42,187 bases of DNA from Candidatus Gastranaerophilales bacterium (GTDB lineage: Bacteria; Cyanobacteriota; Vampirovibrionia; Gastranaerophilales; Gastranaerophilaceae), in the NCBI GenBank assembly GCA_944323735.1, contig CALUTO010000016.1, positions 1 through 42,187 on the forward strand, in the 5' to 3' direction. The position numbers were made by a program, and so were the translations under genes. Numbering within the stretch: the first letter of the stretch is position 1; every line of letters begins with the position of its first letter. The notes under the pieces were generated by a model, which saw only the letters and a program-made list of their open reading frames with translations, did no database searches and had not been told where the DNA came from. This document shows, piece after piece, positions 17,229 to 26,127 of the stretch.

Positions 17229-19685
17229 ATGCGAGTTTCATTAGAATGGCTGAACGAATTTATTGATTTAACAGATATTGAACCTGAAAGAATTGCCCAT
17301 GAACTTACAATGAGCGGGCTTGAAGTGGAAGAAATTGAAAAAACAGGAGCAAAATTTACAAATATAATTACTGCAAAAATCAAAAAAATTGACCGGCATC
17401 CTAATGCAGATAAACTTCATCTCGTAACAGTAGACCTTGGAAACACTGAAAAAACCGTAGTTTGCGGAGCGCAAAATATTGAAGAAGGGCAAATTATTCC
17501 TTACGCTTCTGTCGGCTCAAAAGTCCTAAACAGAAAAACAGGAGAACAGTTTGAACTCACACCTGCAAAAATCAGAGGAGTAGAATCTCAGGGTATGTTG
17601 TGCTCTCAGGATGAACTCGGACTAGAAGGACTTCAGGAAGAGGACGGAATTCTTATTCTGAATAGATTGTACAAAGATTTAAAAATCGGGGAACCGCTTG
17701 AAAAAGTTCTTGACATAAAAGAAGATATTGTATTTGATGTTGCACCGACTGCAAACAGAGGGGACGAAATGTCAGTAATCGGTGTTGCAAGAGAACTTTC
17801 TGCAATATTTAATAAAAAACTTAATTTTTCTCCGCTTCAAGACATTGAAAACCGTAAAGCAGCTGATTTTAAAGTAGAAATTATAGATGAAGACACCTGC
17901 AAATACTATTCTGTCGGTCTGCTAAAAAATGTTGTAATAAAACCTTCACCGGATTGGATGCAAAGACGTCTTGTCGCATGCGGTATCCGGGCTATAAATA
18001 ACATTGTTGATATTACAAATTATGTGCTTCTTGAATACGGAAATCCGCTGCATGCATTCGATATGGATAAATTAAACGGATATCTTTGTGTAAGACGGGC
18101 AAAAGAAGGCGAAAAACTTACAACTTTAGACGGTGTTGAAAGAAATCTTACTCACGACACTGTTCTTATCGCAACTAAAGAAAAAGGTGTATGTGCCGCA
18201 GGAGTATTCGGCGGTGAAAACAGCGAAGTAGACGAAAATACAAAAAACATTGCTCTTGAATCTGCTTATTTTACGCCGGCAACAAACCGCCGCTCCGCAA
18301 GAAGTATCGGCTACAGAAGCGAAGCCAGTGCACGATATGAAAGAGGCGTAGACATAGAATCCACAAAACCGGCTCTGCTTAGAGCAATGCAGCTGATGGT
18401 CGAACTTGCTGATGCAAAAGTTGACGGTATCGTTGAAGCAGGAAAGAACAAACTCGATGATATCGAAATAACACTTAGATATGCACAGATAAAAAGAATC
18501 CTCGGTTCTGAAATTGAAAAAGAAAGATGTATAGAAATTGCGCAGCGGCTCGGTTTTGAACTGCTCGGAAAAAATGATGTTGCTGCAAAATTCAAAGTTC
18601 CGTCCTTCAGAGCGAATGATGTATGCAGGGAAATAGATCTTATTGAAGAGATTTCAAGAATCTACGGCTATGACAAATTTGCACCAACCCTCCCTAAAAA
18701 TACACAGTCCCCTGAAATAACATATGAATCCCGTGTATTAAAACAAATTCATGACATGTTTTTAGGTTCGGGATTTTATGAAGCTGTAACCTCGTCACTC
18801 GTTGGAACACCTATATACAAAGAATTTTCTGTTTCTTTTGATGATACAAAAGCAGTGAAAGTTCAAAATCCCCAGAGTGAAGACCACACAATGCTTCGTG
18901 AAACACTCATGGCAAATATTTTAAATACTGTAAAATATAACCTTTCAAACGGACAAAAAAATGTCTGGATTTACGAAATAGGCAAGACCTATATGATAGA
19001 AACTCCTGCTGACGAAAAATACACCGGTGTCAGAGAAAACAGAATGATTGCCGGTGCTGTTACAGGCTCGCTTGCAAATGATAAATGGACAAAAAAACCT
19101 GAGCCGGATTTCTTTTTCATTAAAGGTCTGATAGAAAATCTTTTTGAGCTGCTTGGCATTGAAAACAGAATACAGTACAAATCTTGTACCGACAAAGATT
19201 TTCTTCACCCGGGGAAAAGTGCGAAAATAATGCTTCTCGGAAAACAACCGGAGGAAATCGGCTATTTCGGCGAAGTACATCCGATTTTAAAAGATAAACA
19301 GAAATTTTTACAAAATGTTTATGTATTTGAACTAAACCTTGAAAAACTCTTAAACGTAATCCACAACACAACTCCGAGATACAAAAAACTTTCCCAGTTC
19401 CCGGAAGTTCAAAGAGATATTGCCTTCATTGTTCCGGAAAACGTAAATCACGAAGAAATTTCAAGAATTATAAAAAAAGCAATTAAAAATAATCTGTACA
19501 ACGGGCAGGAACTCTTTGATATATATCAGGGTGAACATGTAAAAGACGGATTTAAAAGCGTTGCTTACAGAATAAAAATGCAGGACAAAGAAGCTACCTT
19601 AACAGATGAAATCGTAGAAGAACAAATAAATTCTGTCAGAGAAGCTTTGAAAAAATCAATTCCTGATTTGAGCTTCAGAGAATAA
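17229..19685 (+). CDS. pheT: Phenylalanine-tRNA ligase beta subunit
   Basis: The 818-aa partner of PheS. In order: an N-terminal EMAPII-like tRNA-binding domain (about 40-150, HPNADKLHLVTVDLG), the B3/B4 editing domain (about 210-390, with VDITNYVLLEYGNPLHAFD), B5 (about 400-475), the catalytic-like domain (about 480-690), and the anticodon-binding FDX-ACB domain (about 720-818, FPEVQRDIAFIVPENV). I start at MRVSLEWLNEF, which has TAAGGA upstream and is the usual N-terminus; longer in-frame starts lack support. It sits between two amidase-domain genes, far from pheS. Confidence 0.97.
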   Translation: MRVSLEWLNEFIDLTDIEPERIAHELTMSGLEVEEIEKTGAKFTNIITAKIKKIDRHPNADKLHLVTVDLGNTEKTVVCGAQNIEEGQIIPYASVGSKVLNRKTGEQFELTPAKIRGVESQGMLCSQDELGLEGLQEEDGILILNRLYKDLKIGEPLEKVLDIKEDIVFDVAPTANRGDEMSVIGVARELSAIFNKKLNFSPLQDIENRKAADFKVEIIDEDTCKYYSVGLLKNVVIKPSPDWMQRRLVACGIRAINNIVDITNYVLLEYGNPLHAFDMDKLNGYLCVRRAKEGEKLTTLDGVERNLTHDTVLIATKEKGVCAAGVFGGENSEVDENTKNIALESAYFTPATNRRSARSIGYRSEASARYERGVDIESTKPALLRAMQLMVELADAKVDGIVEAGKNKLDDIEITLRYAQIKRILGSEIEKERCIEIAQRLGFELLGKNDVAAKFKVPSFRANDVCREIDLIEEISRIYGYDKFAPTLPKNTQSPEITYESRVLKQIHDMFLGSGFYEAVTSSLVGTPIYKEFSVSFDDTKAVKVQNPQSEDHTMLRETLMANILNTVKYNLSNGQKNVWIYEIGKTYMIETPADEKYTGVRENRMIAGAVTGSLANDKWTKKPEPDFFFIKGLIENLFELLGIENRIQYKSCTDKDFLHPGKSAKIMLLGKQPEEIGYFGEVHPILKDKQKFLQNVYVFELNLEKLLNVIHNTTPRYKKLSQFPEVQRDIAFIVPENVNHEEISRIIKKAIKNNLYNGQELFDIYQGEHVKDGFKSVAYRIKMQDKEATLTDEIVEEQINSVREALKKSIPDLSFRE

Positions 19686-19744
19686 TAGCGCAAATTTATT
19701 TTTTCAGTACCGTTAATACAAAAAAAGAAAGGGAATTTAAATAA

Positions 19745-21136
19745 ATGAAAATAAATAAAATCAGCTTCGGCGCAGTAAAAACACAGATAGCAGAGCCTGC
19801 AGGAAACAAAAATAAAAAAAACGCAAAACTTTCATCGTATAATGATACATTTGAAAGGTCATACACTGCCCCAAAAAGCGGAATTTTGAAAAACACACTT
19901 GCGGCGATTACCCTGTCTCTCGGACTTGCATCTGCTCCTATCAGTACAAATGCACAGCAGTACAGGATAGTCACCACATCCGACTGGATTGTCGGAAAAA
20001 CAACAAGCGACAAAAGTGTCTACGGACTTGCCAAAAGATTTAACATGTCGCCTGAAAAATTCAGCGAAACTTTTGATGTTCCCCTTGACGGCGTGAAAAA
20101 AGGCTATGTATTTAAGGTTCCGTCTCACAAAGTAGACAACGGAGAAACCCTTTCTTCTATTGCAAAAATGTACAAAATGGATGTTGCACTACTTGCTCAA
20201 ATTAATGATATTGATATGAAAAAAGATGCTGCACTAAAACCGGGCGAATATATTTTTATACTTCCTAATAAATCATTGAAAAAAAACGGAGAAAAACAAC
20301 CGTCTGAAGGAAATAGCGCACTTGACTATCTTAACAAAAGAGTATACACAACCTCCGGCAAAAAATGGACAGTTCAATCACTCCACGAACATGTACAAAC
20401 TACAGCTCTGGAAAACGGAAGACCTGCAAACAGACCTTTGCCTTTAATAGATAAAAACGGAAGAATAATTGCAGAATTTAACGTTTTCGAACCGGAAGGA
20501 TACGGCAAACTCGTTAATAAAACAATTATAATAAACACGGGTCATGGTTATAAAGCAAACGGCGAGTTTGATGCCGGCAGCAGTAATGCAATTCTTGCAG
20601 AAAACAAGGCGGGAAAAATAGTCGAAACCACAAACTTTACAGGCAACGGAGGAAAAGCTCTTGAAGAATGGAAGGTAAACAAAGACCTTGGTATTGAAAT
20701 TGCGAAAGAGCTCTGTAAACAGGGAGCAAAAGTTACGGTAATAAGCGGCGACGAAAATCTTGCCGAAAAAGCAATAAGAAAAACTGATGCACATATGCTA
20801 ATCAGCCTGCATAGCAACAATGATACTGATACCGGCATCAGAATTTTATACAATATCCGCAACGGTCTGGATAAACAGGACAAAGAGCTTGCTGATATTA
20901 TGCAGAACAATTTTGAATCAAATTCAAGATTAAGAGGCAAAAATGAACAAAAAGGAGAATCACTTGATATCTTAAGTGCTTCCAAACTGAAAACTCTTGA
21001 TATTCCTGCCGTTATGATACAGACCGGAAATCTTCGGGACAAAAAGGATATACAAAATTTAACGTCGGGATTTTTCAAAAAAGCCCTTGTTCAACAAATA
21101 GAAAACAGTATTTTTGAATATTTTGATAAAAATTAA
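19745..21136 (+). CDS. SFG-leader LysM-amidase with altered catalytic residue
   Basis: 463 aa. The leader MKINKISFGA (SFG at 7-9) is followed by a polar stretch and a late signal-peptide-like or anchor helix (about 45-70, LKNTLAAITLSLGLASAPISTNA). A weak LysM-like unit (about 75-126) and a clearer LysM (128-174) precede an Amidase_3 domain (about 255-462). Zinc ligands H267, E308 and H356 are present. The position of the catalytic Glu in the final V-x-E-x-G motif is Gln426 (VMIQTGNL). It could therefore be an inactive, regulatory or substrate-binding amidase. It follows pheT by 59 nt, with RBS AGAAAGGG. Confidence 0.85.
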   Translation: MKINKISFGAVKTQIAEPAGNKNKKNAKLSSYNDTFERSYTAPKSGILKNTLAAITLSLGLASAPISTNAQQYRIVTTSDWIVGKTTSDKSVYGLAKRFNMSPEKFSETFDVPLDGVKKGYVFKVPSHKVDNGETLSSIAKMYKMDVALLAQINDIDMKKDAALKPGEYIFILPNKSLKKNGEKQPSEGNSALDYLNKRVYTTSGKKWTVQSLHEHVQTTALENGRPANRPLPLIDKNGRIIAEFNVFEPEGYGKLVNKTIIINTGHGYKANGEFDAGSSNAILAENKAGKIVETTNFTGNGGKALEEWKVNKDLGIEIAKELCKQGAKVTVISGDENLAEKAIRKTDAHMLISLHSNNDTDTGIRILYNIRNGLDKQDKELADIMQNNFESNSRLRGKNEQKGESLDILSASKLKTLDIPAVMIQTGNLRDKKDIQNLTSGFFKKALVQQIENSIFEYFDKN

Positions 21137-21180
21137 TTCCGCCACTTTCTTTTAGATATGAATAAAGCTATAATGTTTTT

Positions 21181-22407
21181 ATGAATATTGAGATAGAGGT
21201 AAAGAATTTAACATCAAAAGATGAAAAATCAGCACTGAAAGCCGCAGGTCTCATGCTTGACTCGGGAAGTGCTGATATGTTCAATACTCTTGTCAAGAGA
21301 AGCGAATTTTTATTTGATTTTGTTAAACAAAATGTAAATAAACGGCTTGCTGCTGTTTTAACAAAATCAAATTACAAAAACCTGTTTAAATTTTTGAAAA
21401 ACTACAGTCCTGATTACGAGGACTTTATAGCCTCATCTTTTGCAAAATATGCGGATGAGGATTTGACTGACGAAATACTCGAGTTGCTGCAAAATGGTAC
21501 AGAAAGCGAAAAAACTTATGCAGCAAAGTATTTTTCATACATACCTGATACAATAGCATCAGAAATACTTACAGAATATGCTTTTGCTGACAATGAAGCT
21601 CTTGCCTTCAATTCAGCACAGGCTTTAGGCAAAATGGAAAATAAAGACTCCTATGAAAAGGCACTGGCTTTACTTACAGAAAATGATGATTTCAAAAAGC
21701 TTGCGGCAGTAAGATTTCTCGTTGCATACGGCAACAAACAGGCTGTTCCTTATATCCTTGAAGCAATAAAAACAAGCTCTATGCCTGAAAATATAGCAGG
21801 CGAGCTTCCTTTTCTGGAGCCGCTTCCGGAAGTTCTTCAAACAAACCCCCGGGAACTCACGCTGCCCTGTATTCATTATATACTTTCCGGTTTAACTGAA
21901 ATATTGCCACTTTCACAGGTGTTCGATTTTGAACTTTATGATGTGATTGCGTCTTTGATTGAAAAGAATAAAACCAGCAAAGACAGTCATATTGCAGCAG
22001 TACTCCTGAAAGCTCTGGCACAGTTCAGCACAATTTGCGAAATAGAAAGCTATACATTTGAAGAGGACAAAAATACAAAACTGGAGCTCTGTGCAATATA
22101 TGAATTATTAAAAAAGCAGCCTGAATCCTTCTGGAACGAACAAAAAATGCTTTTATCCGGAGAACTAAAACAGGATAAATTCAGAATTTTACCGGCTCTT
22201 CATATAATTTCGGAGCTCAAGCTGGAAAATACATTTGAACAACTGAAAGAACTTTTGAACAGCAATGACGAAATTGTTATTTGCGAAACGATTACAGCTT
22301 TGAAATCAATAAACAGACTGAACGAAATTCAAAAAGACGAAATATTAAACAAAATCAAAAGTGAAAATATAAAAGCCATAATTTTGAACATGTTTGTATT
22401 AACATGA
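21181..22407 (+). CDS. HEAT-repeat-like alpha-solenoid protein
   Basis: A 408-aa, almost all-helical protein. Repeated units resemble HEAT repeats, clearest at about 85-175 (LTDEILELLQNGTESEKTYAAKYFSYIP, then EALAFNSAQALGKM and DDFKKLAAVRFLVAYG) and again near the C-terminus. There is no catalytic motif or membrane segment; such solenoids usually scaffold proteins. TATAAT ends 6 nt before the ATG and there is no Shine-Dalgarno, so its mRNA may be leaderless. tatD starts 5 nt after it, so the two are probably co-transcribed. Confidence 0.72.
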   Translation: MNIEIEVKNLTSKDEKSALKAAGLMLDSGSADMFNTLVKRSEFLFDFVKQNVNKRLAAVLTKSNYKNLFKFLKNYSPDYEDFIASSFAKYADEDLTDEILELLQNGTESEKTYAAKYFSYIPDTIASEILTEYAFADNEALAFNSAQALGKMENKDSYEKALALLTENDDFKKLAAVRFLVAYGNKQAVPYILEAIKTSSMPENIAGELPFLEPLPEVLQTNPRELTLPCIHYILSGLTEILPLSQVFDFELYDVIASLIEKNKTSKDSHIAAVLLKALAQFSTICEIESYTFEEDKNTKLELCAIYELLKKQPESFWNEQKMLLSGELKQDKFRILPALHIISELKLENTFEQLKELLNSNDEIVICETITALKSINRLNEIQKDEILNKIKSENIKAIILNMFVLT

Positions 22408-22411
22408 TTTT

Positions 22412-23179
22412 ATGCTGATAGATACACATGCGCATATTGATATGGAAGACTATTCCGCTGATTTTGGTGAAATGCTGAAAAGAGCGGAGAATTGCGGTGT
22501 AAAAAAAATTATTATCCCGGGTGTGGAGCCGTCCGGTTTTGAACGTATTTTTGAACTTACTGAAAAATATGAAAATATTTTCGGCTGCGTGGGGGTACAT
22601 CCTGAAGAACTCGACTCATATAATGAACAGGCAGAAGAAAAAATAAAATATTTTCTCAACAAACAGAAAATAGTTGCCTTAGGAGAAGTCGGACTCGATT
22701 ACTATTGGGACAAGACAAGAACAGAACGCCAGAAAGAAATTTTTGAAAAACAAATTTACCTTGCCAAAGAAGCAGGAAAACCTGTAGTCGTACACGACAG
22801 AGAAGCCCATCAGGACACATTTGAAATACTGAAAAAAACCGGCGCAAAAGAAATCGGAGTCATCATGCACTGTTTTTCAGGCAGTGCCGAATTTGCAATC
22901 CAATGCGCAAAAGAAGGTTTTTATATTGCACTCGGCGGGGTTGTAACTTTTAAAAATGCAAAAAAAATGAAAGAAGTTGCACAAGTCATACCTCTTGAGA
23001 ACCTGCTTGTAGAAACAGATTCGCCTTACTTAACTCCTGTACCGTTCAGGGGAAAAAGAAACGAACCGTCTTTTGTAAAATATTCAGCAGAAGAAATTGC
23101 AAAACTCAGGGAATGCTCTCTTGATGAAATAGCAGATGCAACAACAAAAAATGCAATGAAAGTTTTTCAAATTGTATGA
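22412..23179 (+). CDS. tatD: TatD-family metal-dependent DNase
   Basis: A 255-aa amidohydrolase-fold nuclease. Metal ligands are visible in DTHAHID (start), GEVGLDYYWD (Glu), VVVHDREA (His), IMHCFSG (His) and LVETDSPYLTP (Asp). Length and motif order are normal for the YcfH/TatD group, which removes 3-prime or damaged DNA ends and may also act in RNA quality control. It has no separate RBS and follows the HEAT-like gene by 4 nt, so translation is probably coupled. Confidence 0.93.
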   Translation: MLIDTHAHIDMEDYSADFGEMLKRAENCGVKKIIIPGVEPSGFERIFELTEKYENIFGCVGVHPEELDSYNEQAEEKIKYFLNKQKIVALGEVGLDYYWDKTRTERQKEIFEKQIYLAKEAGKPVVVHDREAHQDTFEILKKTGAKEIGVIMHCFSGSAEFAIQCAKEGFYIALGGVVTFKNAKKMKEVAQVIPLENLLVETDSPYLTPVPFRGKRNEPSFVKYSAEEIAKLRECSLDEIADATTKNAMKVFQIV

Positions 23180-23228
23180 AACACAGCCGTAAGTTTGACG
23201 GATTTAAGTATTGAAAGAAAAGTATAAA

Positions 23229-24044
23229 ATGGCTAAAAAAGAAAGACTTGATAAAATACTCGTAGACAAAGGCTATTTTGACACAAAAAGCAAAGCACAG
23301 GGTGCAATTATGGCCGGCGATGTAAAAATAAATGATGAAGTCATAACAAAAGCCGGATATCTATTTGAATTTAAAGACAGCACAAGAATAGAAGTAAAAA
23401 CTTTTCCCTATGTATCACGGGGCGGACTGAAAATCGAAAAAGCAATCAAGGAGTTTCAAATAGATTTAAAGGGCAGAACCTGTCTTGATGCAGGTGCTTC
23501 AACAGGCGGCTTCACTGACTGTATGCTCCAGAACGGCGCAAAAAAAGTATATGCGGTTGATGTCGGATACGGACAAATTGCCTGGAAAATAAGAAACGAT
23601 GAACGTGTAAAAACAGTAGAACGCACAAATATCAAAAACTGTACTCCTGCTGATATTTACGGGAATGATGATGAACTTCCGGATTTTTGTGCAATGGATT
23701 TGTCTTTTATTTCAATAACAAAAGTTCTTGAAAATATAAAAAAACTTATGCAGCCTCAGAAGATTGAAATAGCTGCATTAATAAAACCACAGTTCGAAGC
23801 AGGAAAAGAGTTAGTCGGGAAACACGGTGTTGTCAGGGAAAAAAGCACACACATACTTGTTATAAAAAATGTCATTGAATATGCAAGAACAATCGGACTC
23901 TACCCGCAAAGACTCACTTATTCACCCGTAAAAGGTCCTGCCGGAAATATAGAATATCTTATTTTGCTGTCTGATTGTGAGTCTGATTTTGATATGTCAG
24001 AAATTTCTAAAACTGCAAACAACGCAGCCTCTGAAATGGAATAA
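23229..24044 (+). CDS. tlyA: TlyA-family rRNA 2'-O-methyltransferase
   Basis: 271 aa with an S4 RNA-binding domain at the N-terminus (about 5-65, RLDKILVDKGYF then GAIMAGDVKINDEVITKAG). An FtsJ/RrmJ-type methyltransferase domain follows, with SAM motif LDAGASTGGFTDCML and catalytic-region DLSFISI. Family members methylate cytidine ribose in 16S and/or 23S rRNA; some are annotated haemolysin A. I start at MAKKERLDKIL, the conserved N-terminus, rather than an upstream TTG. It lies 49 nt after tatD, in the same direction. Confidence 0.92.
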   Translation: MAKKERLDKILVDKGYFDTKSKAQGAIMAGDVKINDEVITKAGYLFEFKDSTRIEVKTFPYVSRGGLKIEKAIKEFQIDLKGRTCLDAGASTGGFTDCMLQNGAKKVYAVDVGYGQIAWKIRNDERVKTVERTNIKNCTPADIYGNDDELPDFCAMDLSFISITKVLENIKKLMQPQKIEIAALIKPQFEAGKELVGKHGVVREKSTHILVIKNVIEYARTIGLYPQRLTYSPVKGPAGNIEYLILLSDCESDFDMSEISKTANNAASEME

Positions 24045-24105
24045 AATATTGCAAAAACAGAAACTTATATGAGAGTTTACTCTGCTTATCCCTGAAAGAC
24101 CGTCA

Positions 24106-24222
24106 TAATATCATTGCGAACATGTTTCGGAATTTTACCACTGGCAAGCCCCTGTGAAAAACCGGACATTTTGCACAAAATCAAAGATTTCTGCAAAAGC
24201 AGTCAACGAAGCCCGGGGTAAC
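24106..24222 (+). repeat. Dispersed intergenic repeat, copy 2
   Basis: It aligns to 5270-5381 on the opposite strand, sharing TGTTTCGGAATTTTACC, ACCGGACATTTTG and AAAGCAGTCAA. It fills the middle of the 305-bp gap between tlyA and flhB. A further TATTATAAAG near 24299-24308 may hold the flhB promoter, but no confident -35 was found. Confidence 0.75.
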
Positions 24223-24349
24223 GTTTTTAGCTTTTTTAGTGTAAATACTATATACAAAAAAATAGAAGCTTTTTACCTTTTAGCAATTCATGATAGAATA
24301 TTATAAAGTTAATTTTTGAGTAAAGTCAGAGTAAGGTTAGATATCATAG

Positions 24350-25444
24350 ATGGGTGATGAAGACAAGCAATTTGAAGCTTCCCAGCAAAAATTAGAAAAA
24401 GCAAGGAAAGAGGGACAGGTCGTAAAGTCAAAAGACTTTTCAACAGCTCTTGCTATGATAGTTATGTTTTTTGCAATAGCAAAAGCCGCTCCTTTTATCT
24501 GGGATCAAATTACAAAACTTTTCGTCCTTTGCTATGAGCAGATACCCAACCAGCATCTTGAAAGCATAGGATATCCTTATCTTTTGTTCATAACCCTTCT
24601 GCCGACTATTCTGATTATCGGCCCCATACTTTTTCTTGCTGCATTTATCGGTATTATGGGTGATATGATACAGGTAGGACCTCTTGTCACAATGACACCT
24701 CTGTCACCAAAACTCGACAAACTCAACCCGACAAAATACTTCAAAAATATAATGAGCATAAAAACCCTGTTCGAACTGGTAAAAAATATTTTAAAAGTAA
24801 TAATTCTCGGATATATAGGCTGGATTGTATACCAGTCCCACTTTGAAGTCATTCTCGGACTTGCGGCTATGGATAACAATTTTGCAATAATGCAGGAATT
24901 CGGAAACCTGATTATGGATTTCGTTATGAAAGCAGGTATAGCATTTTTGATTATTTCTGTTGCCGATTATGGTGTAACCAGATGGAAATTTATGCAAGAC
25001 CAGAAAATGTCCTTCAAAGAAGTAAAAGATGAATACAAAAACTCTGAAGGAGACCCCCATGTAAAAGCCGCACTCCGCCAGAGACGTCAGCAAATGCTCC
25101 AGCAGGGTATGATGGATGCTGTTCCCGAAGCGGATTTTGTTGTTACAAATCCTACACATATAGCTTGTGCACTGAAATATGATTCTGAAAAAATGGAATC
25201 ACCCATGCTGGTAGCAAAAGGTACAGAGCTTTTCGCAAAAAAAATAATCGAAATAGCAAAACAACACTCTGTTCCGGTTATAGAAAACCCGCCAGTAGCA
25301 AGAGCTCTTTTCAGAATGGTTGAAATTAACCGGGAAATCCCGCCGGATTTGTATAAAGCGGTAGCAGAAATTTTACTGTTTGTATATAATTTGCGAAAAT
25401 CAAAAAAAGCTAGTAATATAGATACTAGGATGGACAAGAATTGA
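24350..25444 (+). CDS. flhB: FlhB-family type III export apparatus protein
   Basis: A 364-aa inner-membrane switch protein of flagellar or type III secretion. The N-terminus GDEDKQFEASQQKLEKARKEGQV is the typical FlhB/YscU start. Four hydrophobic segments lie within about 33-205, and the cytosolic domain contains the autocleavage motif N267-P-T-H in VVTNPTHIACALKY. Length is normal. Its usual partners (FlhA, FliP, FliQ, FliR) are absent from the window. It is followed 2 nt later by a FliA/WhiG-type sigma factor. The RBS is weak (AAGG about 13 nt away). Confidence 0.92.
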   Translation: MGDEDKQFEASQQKLEKARKEGQVVKSKDFSTALAMIVMFFAIAKAAPFIWDQITKLFVLCYEQIPNQHLESIGYPYLLFITLLPTILIIGPILFLAAFIGIMGDMIQVGPLVTMTPLSPKLDKLNPTKYFKNIMSIKTLFELVKNILKVIILGYIGWIVYQSHFEVILGLAAMDNNFAIMQEFGNLIMDFVMKAGIAFLIISVADYGVTRWKFMQDQKMSFKEVKDEYKNSEGDPHVKAALRQRRQQMLQQGMMDAVPEADFVVTNPTHIACALKYDSEKMESPMLVAKGTELFAKKIIEIAKQHSVPVIENPPVARALFRMVEINREIPPDLYKAVAEILLFVYNLRKSKKASNIDTRMDKN

Positions 25445-25446
25445 CA

Positions 25447-26124
25447 ATGATTAATCAGGCGCAGTCAAAAATTAAAGAATACATAGAAATAGTAGAAAAA
25501 GTAGCGAAAGTAGAACACCGCCGCATACCTTCACATATGGTCGATTATGAAGAACTTGTGAGTATCGGTATAATAGCCGTTCAATCAATGATAAAAGACA
25601 AAACGCCCGAACAACTCGAAAAATACAACAGCTCTTACATTGGCACGGCTGTCAGGTGGGCAATTAGAAACGAATTAAGAAACAGATATAAATGGTATTC
25701 TCTGAAACATACAAAAGAACAGTCTGATTCTGCGGACAGTGCTTCTGTTGACGGAGAAAGCGGTGATTTGGATATATCTCCGGGCAAAGTTAGAGAAGCA
25801 ATCTATGAAACTATCCTGTCTATTGATTCTATTGCAGCAGCATCATCTGACAATGATTCGCCTTTTGATTTTATAAAAGACCCCCATGCCATGCCGGATG
25901 AAAAAGCAGAAATTTCTGAACTCGGCCGTGCAATAAGAGAGGCAATTGCAACACTGCCCCAGAAAGACAGACTTATTGTTGAATATAGATTTTACAGAAA
26001 TATGCAGGTAAAAGAAATTGCCGAGCAGGTCGGTCTTTCTTCCTCCAGAATTACAAGAATAGTTCAGTCCGCCCTGAATCATGTGCGTGAATACCTTATT
26101 CAGCATGAGCATTACAGCTACTAA
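25447..26124 (+). CDS. FliA/WhiG-type sigma-70 factor
   Basis: 225 aa with sigma region 2 (about 28-85: MVDYEELVSIGIIAVQSM, then YIGTAVRWAIRNELRNR), a variable acidic spacer (about 92-150) in place of a clear region 3, and region 4 (about 160-215: LPQKDRLIVEYRFYRNMQVKEIAEQVGLSSSRITRIVQSAL). It most resembles the sigma-28 branch that drives flagellar, chemotaxis or sporulation regulons. The ATG is 2 nt after the flhB stop; a TTG overlapping flhB is a less likely start. The acidic spacer is unusual. Confidence 0.82.
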   Translation: MINQAQSKIKEYIEIVEKVAKVEHRRIPSHMVDYEELVSIGIIAVQSMIKDKTPEQLEKYNSSYIGTAVRWAIRNELRNRYKWYSLKHTKEQSDSADSASVDGESGDLDISPGKVREAIYETILSIDSIAAASSDNDSPFDFIKDPHAMPDEKAEISELGRAIREAIATLPQKDRLIVEYRFYRNMQVKEIAEQVGLSSSRITRIVQSALNHVREYLIQHEHYSY

Positions 26125-26127
26125 AAT

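Noticed and set aside
20548-21078. 176-codon open frame opposite the second amidase
   Set aside because: It is antisense to a clear domain-bearing gene and has a Ser/Phe/Leu-rich composition expected of a shadow frame.
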